64,000 nucleotides of DNA from Polaribacter pectinis (GTDB lineage Bacteria > Bacteroidota > Bacteroidia > Flavobacteriales > Flavobacteriaceae), in assembly GCF_014352875.1 (NCBI RefSeq), contig NZ_CP060695.1, positions 1,953,501 to 2,017,500 of the forward strand, given 5' to 3'. This document shows, one piece after another, positions 1 through 8,879 of the stretch. Within the stretch, counting starts at the first letter, position 1. Every line of letters begins with the position of its first letter. Under the pieces are notes generated by a model. That model was not told the origin of the DNA, ran no database searches, and worked only from the letters and a program-made list of their open reading frames with translations. The position numbers and the translations under genes are program-made.

Positions 1-203
1 CCAGTTCCACTTACTCATCTGTAATCAAACCTAACATTATAAGTTTTACCAGCAGTTAAAGAAAAAACTTGGAGTAAAGAACCTTCTGTATTACTTATAT
101 TTCCAACAAAAGAGTTCAATATATCATCTTTTAATACTTGGTTGTTAAAACCTTTCCAGTTATCTTTATTAGACTCAAAATTTCCATATGAGATTAATTT
201 GAG
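1..203 (-). pseudogene. Carbohydrate-binding-module fragment with an in-frame stop
   Basis: Read on the minus strand this frame encodes a domain closely resembling the second CBM-like domain of the neighbouring GH16 protein (its residues about 443-515): both share the pattern NGxFE...W..FNNQV...GNI.N.EGS..Q...T.G..YNV.FDYR. Right after FDYR the neighbour has Trp (TGG), while here there is a TGA stop at about positions 11-13, followed by VSGT which matches VSGA in the neighbour. There is no start codon or signal peptide, and a TAA lies immediately upstream. I read it as a decayed duplicate of a CBM-bearing gene that continues past the left edge; the full size is unknown. Confidence 0.6.
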
Positions 204-280
204 TTATAAATAATATTATTAAAAAAAGGGTGTAATTACGTTTTATTTGTAATTTATATGTTGCTTTAAATTTTCTTTAA

Positions 281-3200
281 TCATTCTAAAACTATTTTTT
301 TATTCAATTTACCAGTAGCTGTTATTAATTGAACAACATAAACCCCTTTAGCTAATTTTGGCAAAGAAACATCTTGGTTTCCATTAGCTTTAAATGTAGT
401 ATTTATCATTTGTTCCCCCAGAATATTAAATAGTTTAACATTTGCTACTCCTTGAGGTAAGCCTACAATTCTTAAAGTGGTGCTATTAATTTTATAAATA
501 CTAGCATTCTCTAAAATTGTATCGTTAATACTTAATGAACTTTTTGCGGTATGTATATAGAACCTACCAATGCCACTTACAGCTTCGGATAGAGTAACTG
601 TATAATTTGCATTTTCCTTATCTAAGTGTGTAAAAGTTTTATTTAATTTATCTTCTAGAAACACTTTTAAATCTGATTGTAAATTAAATACTTCTGCAGA
701 AAAAGTAATTTCTTTACCTGCATCGGCTGTAATACCAATAGGAATTACCATCGATTCTAAATCTGAATCTGGTAATACTTGCTTCATAAAATTAACTCCT
801 TCACTCTCATCAACTAAATGTGAATAAATATTAAAATTTGAAGAAACTCCTGTAAATGTTCCTGCATCTAGCCCTTTATCTAGGGCTTTAGTTGCGTTGG
901 ATTTATATTCTATTTCTGTGTATTCAATATTTTGATTAGAATCTGTTATAAATAACTTTATTGATGATAAACTATTTCTATAAAAAAGAACATTATTTTT
1001 ATGCTTTTGTCTTGCTTCTGTAATGCTAAAGTTATTGGCATTAGAATTTGCTGCATTTACAAAAAATGCTTGCCCAGGATGTATGTAATCAGTACCAGAT
1101 AATGTTGTATAACCAGCTCCTCCTACTTTGTTATTATCCCAAACATAAACAAATTGATGCGTACCTGTTAAGTTATTTGTATTATCACCAATAATATCAC
1201 TTACCAATAAATAAGAAGGAAATGGGTTTCCTACAAGATTCCAATTACTAACATCTTGGGTTATGGTTACACTTTGTGTACCTGAAGGAATTGTACCAGA
1301 AAAAGTATATAAACCACCACTTATTTTTTTCATAGAATACCCAATCCCTGTATCAAAAGTAGACCCAGTTCCTGTAAAATATCTCCAGGATCCAGTTGTT
1401 GGGTCGAGAGTTCCATTACTATAAGTACTTATTCCTTTATTATTTCCTGTACCACTTACAATGCCATTAGCATTTACCCAATTGTTATTTTGTACTTGAC
1501 CACTTACAGGAGGTGCTATTAAATGCCACTTATCATCTGCTATAGAGGTATAATAAGAAACCCCACCAGTAACAGTGAACCCTGTAGCAATAAAAGAAGC
1601 TCCAGAATTAATAATTAATTGACCTACTGTTACATTAGAGGTTAATGTTGGGTAATTTGATAAACCACTAGGTATATAAACTACTTCTGAAGTTGTAGGT
1701 ACTGTTCCTTCTGCCCAATTGGTAGGAGTACTCCAATTTGTATCTGTGCTACCATTCCAAGTTTTATCTGGTGCAACGGTAATACTAACATTATCTACTC
1801 TTATAGGTCTGTTACCACTTAATTTGTTTAATAATATTCTTGCATTAAAAACACCTGATGGAGCAGTAAAAGAAAAATTACTTGTATGCCAACTATCTGG
1901 CGTAGTACTTAATGTTGGTACTGCTGGTGTAGTTGTTATATTTGTTGCTCCAGAAACACCCTCTACAATTATAGGAATCATATCATAATTACCAGCACCA
2001 CTAACCCATCTATAATCAAAAGACACATTATAGCTAACACCAGGTGTTACTTCTAATATTTGAGAAAAAGAGCCTTCATTATTATCAATATTACCCATCT
2101 GATTACCAGGTCTAATGTCATCTGTGTTTATAACTTGGTTGTTAAAATTATTCCAGGGAAGTCTTTCTCCTGTTTCAAAATCTCCATTGGTTACAATGTT
2201 TGAACTTGGAAGTTCTACAGATTTATAAGCACGTACCCAATCTACTTTTGCTACAGACAAATCTCCAATAGGTTGAAGATTAAACGTACCATCACCAAAA
2301 CTAGCACCTACAGAAAGCCATAACCATTCTGGAACTTGAGGTACAAGAGGATTTCCATTAGCAGGATCTGTTGAAAACGGAAAAGGTTTATTTATACTCG
2401 TTGAAGTTACCTTTACACCATCGTAATAAATATCTATTGTAGTACTAGTCCAATGCGCTCCAAATGTATGATAACCTGAATGAATATTGGGAGTGTTATA
2501 TGGAACGGTATATGCCATATGATCTGAACCATATCCATCATAATGCACTACTGCTTTGGTTTTATTAGTTATCCAAGCAGATTCAAAAAAATCAAGTTCT
2601 GCACCATCTGCTCCAGAATCATTTACATTTCCTTGGTTATGACCTTGCATCCAAAATGCTGTATGATTTCCTTTTTGGGTATTTGCAATTTCTATCCTCG
2701 CTTCAAAATAGCCATATGTTGGTTCATACAAACCTATTGTTTCAACACTACCACAATACATTGTATTACTATCAAACTTTGATGCTTTTAATTCCAGTTG
2801 TCCAGAACCATTAACACTTACGTGGTCTTGTCTCCACCACCAATCATCCACTCCTTGAAATGGTCTTGGGGCTCTAGAGTTGGCACTTACACTTTCCACC
2901 CACCTGTCTGTATTTGGCGTTGGTGAAGCACTCCCGTTAAACTCATCGCTAAATTCTAGCTCCCAAGAACCTGGAACTGAACCAAAAGGCAATTGTCCCA
3001 CAGCTGTATCTGGATCTATTAATACTGGTGGTGGTGTATAACCATCATTGATGATACTTACATCATCAAGTTTAATAGCATTATTGCCACTTGCATCATA
3101 ACCCTTTGATATTTCAAAGTACACACTTGTTACACCCGTTGCAGGTGTAAAAGAAAACGTTTCAGTTATATAACTTGTCGCAGTTAAATCAAAGTTTGGA

Positions 3201-3523
3201 GAAGTTGCAATTATAGCATCATTTACATTATTTTTTATGGTAGCATTTATATCTATTGTTGCTGTACCTGTAAACGTCCTATACTTAAAACTAACATTAT
3301 ATAAAGTTCCAGGTACTACTGTTACAGTTTGCTTAATAGAAGCTGAGCTATTTTTTAAATTACTATTATAAGCTCCAGTTGCAGGATTGGCTTGGATGCT
3401 ACAGTTGTTTGTGGTCCACCCAGTAAAATCACCTGTTTCAAAACCACCATTTGTAATAAGTTCTTGTCCATTAACGCTTATGCTTACTGTTAACAATAAA
3501 ATTAATATGCGGATTTCTTTCAT
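281..3523 (-). CDS. Secreted GH16 family glycoside hydrolase with CBM-like domains and T9SS sorting domain
   Basis: A 1080-residue exported protein. Order seen: signal peptide (1-19), CBM4/9-like jelly roll (about 20-160), GH16 catalytic domain (about 185-436) with the signature ELDFFE at 309-314 (Glu309 nucleophile and Glu314 acid/base by family analogy), a second CBM-like domain (about 443-585), a region starting TWNGSTDTNW (about 588), and a C-terminal Por/T9SS type A sorting domain with a GVYVV...KKIVLE ending. GH16 enzymes cleave beta-1,3 or beta-1,4 glucans and galactans; I cannot assign laminarin, agar, porphyran or carrageenan specificity from sequence alone. The neighbouring sulfatase remnant and vSGLT-type galactose/glucose symporter fit a marine polysaccharide locus. 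Start ATG is followed directly by the signal peptide. Confidence 0.85.
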   Translation of the reverse strand: MKEIRILILLLTVSISVNGQELITNGGFETGDFTGWTTNNCSIQANPATGAYNSNLKNSSASIKQTVTVVPGTLYNVSFKYRTFTGTATIDINATIKNNVNDAIIATSPNFDLTATSYITETFSFTPATGVTSVYFEISKGYDASGNNAIKLDDVSIINDGYTPPPVLIDPDTAVGQLPFGSVPGSWELEFSDEFNGSASPTPNTDRWVESVSANSRAPRPFQGVDDWWWRQDHVSVNGSGQLELKASKFDSNTMYCGSVETIGLYEPTYGYFEARIEIANTQKGNHTAFWMQGHNQGNVNDSGADGAELDFFESAWITNKTKAVVHYDGYGSDHMAYTVPYNTPNIHSGYHTFGAHWTSTTIDIYYDGVKVTSTSINKPFPFSTDPANGNPLVPQVPEWLWLSVGASFGDGTFNLQPIGDLSVAKVDWVRAYKSVELPSSNIVTNGDFETGERLPWNNFNNQVINTDDIRPGNQMGNIDNNEGSFSQILEVTPGVSYNVSFDYRWVSGAGNYDMIPIIVEGVSGATNITTTPAVPTLSTTPDSWHTSNFSFTAPSGVFNARILLNKLSGNRPIRVDNVSITVAPDKTWNGSTDTNWSTPTNWAEGTVPTTSEVVYIPSGLSNYPTLTSNVTVGQLIINSGASFIATGFTVTGGVSYYTSIADDKWHLIAPPVSGQVQNNNWVNANGIVSGTGNNKGISTYSNGTLDPTTGSWRYFTGTGSTFDTGIGYSMKKISGGLYTFSGTIPSGTQSVTITQDVSNWNLVGNPFPSYLLVSDIIGDNTNNLTGTHQFVYVWDNNKVGGAGYTTLSGTDYIHPGQAFFVNAANSNANNFSITEARQKHKNNVLFYRNSLSSIKLFITDSNQNIEYTEIEYKSNATKALDKGLDAGTFTGVSSNFNIYSHLVDESEGVNFMKQVLPDSDLESMVIPIGITADAGKEITFSAEVFNLQSDLKVFLEDKLNKTFTHLDKENANYTVTLSEAVSGIGRFYIHTAKSSLSINDTILENASIYKINSTTLRIVGLPQGVANVKLFNILGEQMINTTFKANGNQDVSLPKLAKGVYVVQLITATGKLNKKIVLE

Positions 3524-3627
3524 CTGTCTTTCTTTTTTTTGTTACTCTTTTTCTTATGTTAAGATTAATATGTTTACTTTTATATTAACTTCTATTGCTC
3601 CTAAATCAGGAAGATTTGTAATTATAT

Positions 3628-3906
3628 TCCCTAAAATATCTTTTTTAATATTACCGTAAAAATTCCTGTTCTACTAGACCCACAAGCAGAATAGCTTACA
3701 TAACCGTTTGTAAAAATCACGCCATTTTTTGCAAGCTTATCTAAATTAGGTTTTTTTAATTGCCTACAACCATTAAACCCAACACCTCAATAACCTTGAT
3801 CATCAGTTAAAATAATAATCACATTTGGTTTCTTTACTTCTTGAGCACATTGTATAAAATCAATACATAAAACTAAAAGATATAATAAGGAAGTGCTTTT
3901 TTTCAT
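3628..3906 (-). pseudogene. Broken N-terminal fragment of a family S1 sulfatase
   Basis: From ATG at 3906 the minus strand encodes a signal-like segment, then KPNVIIILTDDQGY, an in-frame TGA, then GVGFNG...[18 protein letters not shown] and SACGSSRTG. This is the start of a formylglycine sulfatase: the DDQGY metal-binding motif and the C-x-P-S-R active-site motif. The proline of that motif is Ser here, there is an internal TGA, and the frame ends at a TAG after about 105 codons, far short of the 450-550 residues usual for the family. A frame open to about 3559 continues after a one-base shift but is not recognisable. Clearly non-functional; likely part of the same decayed polysaccharide locus as the GH16 gene. 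Confidence 0.75.
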
Positions 3907-4136
3907 TGGTAGGAATTACTTTCTTAGTACAAAATTAAAAATTAATGCTTTTTTATTAAAGGGGTTTAAAGACCAAATAAGGGTGGTAAACAGGTAATTA
4001 ATAATAAAACTATATGACCAAATTATAAGTGTAAGTAAATTATTTTTTGAATTATATGCCCCATTAATTGAATCATTACCTACACTATTGTTTGTTTTTA
4101 TTTCATAATTTTACTTTATACAAAATAACTTTACAT

Positions 4137-4259
4137 ATGCAAATGCTCACTTTTTTAGGATTTACAATTTTAGTCGCAGTAATCTCTTATCTAGCAACAA
4201 GAAAAACAAAAGAATCTTCTTCAGATGGGTCTTTTTTAGATCTTTTTAAAATTGAGTAA
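4137..4259 (+). pseudogene. N-terminal stub of a sodium:solute symporter
   Basis: Forty codons from ATG at 4137: one hydrophobic helix (about residues 3-20) followed by TRKTKESSSDGSFL, then a stop after 20 more bases of divergent sequence. In the SSS symporter family the first helix is followed by a very similar K/R-T-x-x-S-S-D-G-Y-F-L-G-G stretch, so this looks like the first transmembrane segment of such a transporter with the rest deleted. A complete SSS symporter begins only 52 bases downstream, so this may be the relic of an older paralogue. A genuine 40-residue membrane peptide cannot be excluded. The longer upstream start at 4068 adds no family-like sequence. Confidence 0.45.
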
Positions 4260-4311
4260 TAAAACAAAAATTAGCATATAAAATTAAGTATAATTAGTTA
4301 AAAAAAATATT

Positions 4312-5940
4312 ATGACAGCAGGATTTGATTTTTGGGATTATGTAGTTTTCATTGCATATGCCTTTTTAATTTTAGGAGTTGGTTTATGGGTTTCTAGAGA
4401 CAAAAAAGGGCATCAAAAAAATGCAGAGGATTATTTCTTAGCTAGTAAGTCTTTACCTTGGTGGGCAATTGGTACTTCTTTAATTGCAGCAAATATTTCG
4501 GCAGAACAATTTATTGGTATGTCTGGATCTGGTTTTGCACTTGGTATTGCCATTGCATCTTACGAATGGATGGCAGCTTTAACCTTGTTAATTGTAGGTA
4601 AATACTTTTTACCGATTTTCATAGAAAAAGGATTGTATACCATTCCTGAGTTTGTTGAAAAACGATTTTCTACAAACCTAAAAACAATATTAGCTATTTT
4701 TTGGTTAGGACTATATGTTTTTGTAAATCTTGCTTCTGTACTATATTTAGGAGGTTTGGCTATAGAAACCATTATGGGAGTAGACATGTTGTACGCCATT
4801 ATTGGTTTGGCATTATTTGCTGCAGCCTATTCTTTGTATGGAGGTTTATCTGCAGTGGCTTGGACAGATGTTATTCAAGTAGTTTTCTTAGTTCTAGGAG
4901 GATTGATTACGACATATTTAGCATTAAACACCGTTTCTGGAGGAGAAGGAATGTTGGCTGGTTTTTCACAAGTTTTGGAAGCCGCTCCAGAAAAATTCCA
5001 TATGATATTAGAAGAATCTAATGACAACTATGTAAACTTGCCAGGTATTTGGGTACTTGTTGGTGGTTTGTGGGTTGCAAATTTATATTATTGGGGTTTC
5101 AACCAATATATCATACAAAGAACTTTAGCGGCTAAATCTTTAAAAGAATCTCAAAAAGGGATTTTATTAGCAGCATTTTTAAAACTTATCATTCCGTTTA
5201 TCGTAGTTATACCAGGTATTGCAGCATATGTGATGGTAAATGACCCAGACATAATGGCTAACTTAGGAGGAGCAGGAATGTTAAATACACCATCTGCAGA
5301 ACAAGCAGATAAAGCTTACCCTTGGTTATTACAATTTTTACCTACAGGTCTTAAAGGAGTTGCTTTTGCAGCTTTAGCAGCAGCTGTAGTATCATCTTTA
5401 GCTTCTATGATTAATTCTACATCGACTATTTTTACGATGGATATTTATAAGCAATACATAGATAAAAATGCCAATGATAAAAAGACAGTTAATGTTGGAA
5501 GAATTTCTGGAGGAATTGCCCTAATAATTGCGGCTATTGTTGCGCCACTTTTAGGAGGTATAGATCAAGCATTTCAGTTTATTCAAGAATATACAGGTAT
5601 TGTGAGTCCTGGTATTTTAGCCGTATTTATGTTAGGATTATTTTGGAAAAGAACCACAAATAATGCAGCAATTTGGGGAGCAGTTTTATCAATTCCAATT
5701 GCTTTAGCATTAAAATTTATTCCGATTCCGGCTTTTGAACCTTGGATGCATCAAATGGGAATTGCCACTGTATTAACTATGATAATTACTGTTGTTTTAA
5801 GTCATATTCAAAATAAAGGAGCAGATGATCCTAAAGGTATAGAGATTACAAAAGATTTATTTAAAACAACTCCGCTGTTTAATATTGGTTCTTTTATAGT
5901 TTGTATATTATTGGCTGTATTGTATGCGTTGTTTTGGTAG
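4312..5940 (+). CDS. sglT: Sodium/galactose (glucose) symporter, vSGLT type
   Basis: A 542-residue inner-membrane sodium:solute symporter (LeuT fold, about 14 helices). The sequence tracks the Vibrio parahaemolyticus transporter vSGLT with an offset of about three residues: Gln66 in ANISAEQFIG and Glu85 in ASYEW match the sugar-binding Gln69 and Glu88, and NLYYWGFNQY, the SSLASMINSTSTIF sodium-site stretch and FQFIQEYTG carry the other sugar and sodium contacts. The expected role is sodium-coupled uptake of galactose or glucose released by extracellular polysaccharide breakdown. It stands alone on the plus strand, divergent from the GH16 and sulfatase remnants. Length is normal and no damage is seen. 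Confidence 0.9.
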   Translation: MTAGFDFWDYVVFIAYAFLILGVGLWVSRDKKGHQKNAEDYFLASKSLPWWAIGTSLIAANISAEQFIGMSGSGFALGIAIASYEWMAALTLLIVGKYFLPIFIEKGLYTIPEFVEKRFSTNLKTILAIFWLGLYVFVNLASVLYLGGLAIETIMGVDMLYAIIGLALFAAAYSLYGGLSAVAWTDVIQVVFLVLGGLITTYLALNTVSGGEGMLAGFSQVLEAAPEKFHMILEESNDNYVNLPGIWVLVGGLWVANLYYWGFNQYIIQRTLAAKSLKESQKGILLAAFLKLIIPFIVVIPGIAAYVMVNDPDIMANLGGAGMLNTPSAEQADKAYPWLLQFLPTGLKGVAFAALAAAVVSSLASMINSTSTIFTMDIYKQYIDKNANDKKTVNVGRISGGIALIIAAIVAPLLGGIDQAFQFIQEYTGIVSPGILAVFMLGLFWKRTTNNAAIWGAVLSIPIALALKFIPIPAFEPWMHQMGIATVLTMIITVVLSHIQNKGADDPKGIEITKDLFKTTPLFNIGSFIVCILLAVLYALFW

Positions 5941-6095
5941 TTTTCTTATTACAACCATATGAATTTTTAATTAATTCAAGCTATAAACTATTTTTATAGA
6001 TATCATTCTAACGCCTTCTTGCGTTGTAAAAACTGTTTTCATAATACATAATTTTAAGGTTATGCATCAGGTAATAAAATTTTAAAAAAGGAGGT

Positions 6096-6179
6096 TCATT
6101 TATTTTGACTGAACTGTCCGTATTCTAAACTACCGTGGCTGTTGTGCTCGGTTGGTACGCCTTTTGCGTTCCCTATACC
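6096..6179 (-). pseudogene. Unidentified C-terminal protein fragment
   Basis: On the minus strand 27 codons, beginning directly after a TAA and ending in TGA, encode GIGNAKGVPTEHNSHGSLEY followed by GQFSQNK. The composition looks like real coding sequence rather than the AT-rich background (codon GC is higher), but there is no start codon and I do not recognise the family. It is followed on minus by AACCTCC and a poly-T run. It may equally be part of a non-coding repeat. Confidence 0.25.
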
Positions 6180-6463
6180 TTACAAAGACACAAGTTTTCT
6201 TTATTAAAATATCCAAAATTAATATATTAATAACAAGACCCCTTCCTCACTTGTTGCAATATAAAGAATGAATATTCTCTTATGATTTATTCTAATACTT
6301 CTCAATACTCCTTTTCTTAAATATAAAACATCACTTTGATAGAAATATTTTAATGTTTTTAAGTCTTAACTAAACGATACCAAATCCTATTCCTACCTCT
6401 ATTATTAATGTAAAATCGCTACAACGACTTAATCGAATCTGATCTTTTTAATAGATATTTGAG

Positions 6464-6527
6464 TGTACCACTTGGCATTTAGTGCATCCTATTATATAAC
6501 AACAAGTACAAATACCCAACTGGTACA
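6464..6527. repeat. Palindrome family, copy A
   Basis: A 64 nt imperfect palindrome bounded by TGTACC and GGTACA. The outer arms TGTACCACTTGG and CCAACTGGTACA pair at 11 of 12 positions. It is related at its ends to the 62 nt copies at 7066 and 9009, and like copy B is preceded by TTTGAG, but its centre differs. Confidence 0.6.
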
Positions 6528-6822
6528 TTTATAGAGTCTTAATAAAGCATAGTTTTTACGAATCTATATCTAAATGACTAGAGGGAGTATTTTGTATAAA
6601 AAATTGAACAAGAAAGAGCTTTTGATTCGATTAGAGAATAAAAGAGAACTATAAGAAAAGGTTTAATTTTTTTTTTTAACTGAGCCACGTGATTAATGAG
6701 TAATTCTAAAGAGACAGCTTAAAAAATGCTTACCACGTTTACCAACTCTTTACCACTAAAATAATCGCTGGACCCCTTGATATTGTTGAGGTGTCCCAGC
6801 ATTACCGCGTTTACCACCCTCC

Positions 6823-6996
6823 CTATAAGTATAAGTGTTTATTTGATTCAAAAAAGTTTGAACTAAAGTATTTTAGTTTGCTTTCGGTTCCTAAATCATC
6901 AATCCAAATGATGCCTGCTTTTTTATGTAGTTTGGATTTGCTGTATTTCTGAATTACTTCATAGCCTTCTGTTATGAATTCAAAACTTAATTTAGA
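6823..6996 (-). pseudogene. Fragment of a DnaC/IstB-like ATPase
   Basis: A minus-strand open stretch of 57 codons without a start contains GIIWIDDLGTESKLKYFSSN, which resembles the Walker B and following segment of DnaC/IstB-type AAA ATPases (x-x-DDLG-x-E...). The upstream P-loop part is absent and a TAA precedes the fragment. Such ATPases occur as helicase loaders in phages and integrative elements and as helpers of IS21 transposons. I read it as a decayed replication gene of the element; identification rests on one motif. Confidence 0.4.
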
Positions 6997-7065
6997 TTAA
7001 ATAATAAAGTAAATCTCCTTACAGCGAGTTAAATCACCTTGACCTTATATATATACTATTTTGAG

Positions 7066-7127
7066 TGTACCGCTTCTAGACAACCCCTTGTATTATATAT
7101 AATCAAGGGTATTCTATATGTGGTACA
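7066..7127. repeat. Palindrome family, copy B (upstream of the primase-helicase gene)
   Basis: A 62 nt imperfect palindrome from TGTACC to GGTACA. The inner part pairs CCCTTG with CAAGGG around the self-complementary ATTATATATAAT. Its first 42 nt are identical to copy C, which lies inside the group I intron at 9009-9070. It lies 48 nt before the ATG at 7176, so it would sit in the promoter or 5' leader of that gene. A long hairpin would form in RNA or single-stranded DNA. Confidence 0.8.
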
Positions 7128-7175
7128 TTAAAAGATATCATTTAATCAAATGATTCATTAAAAACAAATTAAATA

Positions 7176-8879
7176 ATGTGTAAGAGTCACTATTACTTTT
7201 CAACTCACACAACGAACCCATCAATTTACAAATGGTTAGAAGCCTTCAAAGAATCTAAAAACTTAAGCGAAGAAGGTTTAGACATGCTCAATGTATTGAT
7301 AGAAGAATATCACAAAAGAAATAAAAATTTAAGTGTAAAGGATTTCTGCTCAACTTTCATAATGAAGTACAAAGAACAACTTAACAAACATATATGTCCG
7401 AAGATACACCACTTAAAAGAATTTCTATACAATTTCATAGGGTACGATCAACAATGGAGAGCTAGCACCCGATCTTTTGGAAAAAACTCAAAATCTCTCG
7501 CAGATCAAATCACTGAAAAAGATCTTATTGAAGAAATGGTAAATCCGAATAAATCTCTAAAAAAGCTTTTGGATGCTTCAGGAGGAGATCTTTCTGCTGT
7601 AAAACCTTTCTTACCTGCTTTAATGATATCACTAAAAACAAATACGAGAGATAAGAGTAAGATACAATTCAAGCATACAGGCGAATTTTGTTTTGATTTC
7701 GATAAGTTTAAGGACACTGAAGAAGCAATATTTTGGATGGAGAAAGTCTTTGAAGCCACAGAAAATATTAAACCGTATTTAAGTTTCATTTCTTCTAGAG
7801 GGAAGGGTTTTAAAATATTCTGCAAAGTAGATACTTCTGATAAAGACTTTAAAAATGATTTTAAATCTGAAGATCCTGATGTCGTAAAAAAACATCATAA
7901 AACTTGGTATGAAGGAGCTAGAAAAGAATTAATAAAAAATTTCCCTCCTCTGGAAGATAAGTTTGATAAATCTACCAATGATTCAACGAGGCTAACTTAT
8001 ATTCCTTTTGTTGCTGATGAGGAAAATAGATTAAAGTATAAGCCAAAAAGAATTTCTAATTATGCATCAATTGTGAATCAAGAAAAAGAATTAGCACATC
8101 AAAAACTGAAAAATGATATTGCCAAACACCAGAAAGAAATAAATCAAATTATGAAAGAGCAAGGTATTTCTTCTCAAGAAGAAGCCTATTATATCTTTGA
8201 AAAAAAGAAAATCATTCCTTTTGATCTAGAGTCAGAAACAGAGAAATTTGAAAAAGTAATTGAATATTTAGAAGAGCTTTCAAATCAAGATTCAGTGGTA
8301 GCACGATTTGTTTCTGAACATTTTGATGATTATGGGACACTCCAAAAATTGAGCTGGGTCTTATACGGAGTTTTTGGAGAGCTAGCTATAGATAATCTTC
8401 TTAAGTTAGTTCCTGAAGGTTCAAACAAAAAAGATGAAAATCATAACGATTACAGATGGACAGTTCGTTCAAAAGACGACTATAGTGCTAAAGAATTAAA
8501 ATCTATGACCCCAGCTCCATTTTATTATATCGTCCGAAAATTAGAAGAGGTTGATGATTTTATATACCAAAACTTTGGAATGTCAACTACTGATAAAACT
8601 GAAATTAAACTCTTGAGTGATTATTATGATACTTATATTAGTCATCTAAATCTTGAAGCTGAAGGAAGTGAAAATGCAGATACTTCAGAATTTCTAGATG
8701 ATATCACAAAATATATCGAAAAGAAAAAAATACGTCTTCCTCTTATAGAAGAACTAGAGACAATTAATCCAGAATTTACATTAGGACCTAATGATTATTT
8801 AGACAAAAATGTAATGCATGATCTATTTCAAAATAAATACACAGATAAAAAAATATTCCATTTAAGGAGCCAGTGCGGT
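7176..8879 (+). CDS. Primase-helicase, 5' exon (BT4734/VirE-N-like primase domain, up to the Walker A motif)
   Basis: 568 codons forming the N-terminal part of a split gene. Residues about 165-310 resemble the BT4734-like/VirE-N domain, an archaeo-eukaryotic-primase-like module common in Bacteroidota mobile elements: HTGEFCFDFDKF, SFISSRGKGFKIFCKV and KFDKSTNDSTRLTYIPF fit its D-x-D, S-G-x-G-x-x and R-L motifs. The exon ends in LRSQCG, the first half of an SF2 helicase Walker A motif. Without splicing the frame stops two codons into the intron (AAG TAA). Joining 8879 to 9255 removes 375 nt and keeps the frame, giving TGKN next and a 1605-residue protein. Expected role: replication of the integrated element. 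Confidence 0.75.

Larger units (their letters stand above)
5941..7175. other. Gene-poor decayed stretch at the left of the integrated element
   Basis: No intact gene here. What can be seen: a 28-codon C-terminal-looking fragment (6096-6179, minus), a 58-codon DnaC/IstB-like fragment (6823-6996, minus), a palindrome of the 62-64 nt family (6464-6527), a second copy (7066-7127) close upstream of the primase-helicase gene, and a cluster of GGTAAAC-containing motifs (6727-6820, read on minus). The sequence just left of the two palindromes (about 6412-6463 and 7007-7065) is also related, so a module of about 110 nt seems duplicated. This looks like mobile-element debris between the symporter and the element core; the exact left boundary could not be fixed. 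Confidence 0.5.

Noticed and set aside
1..203. TGA read as selenocysteine or programmed readthrough in the CBM fragment
   Set aside because: The stop replaces a Trp in a binding module, there is no nearby start codon and no hairpin suggesting recoding; simple decay is enough.
4068..4136. Longer start for the symporter stub
   Set aside because: The added residues show no family resemblance; the symporter-like helix begins at the ATG at 4137.
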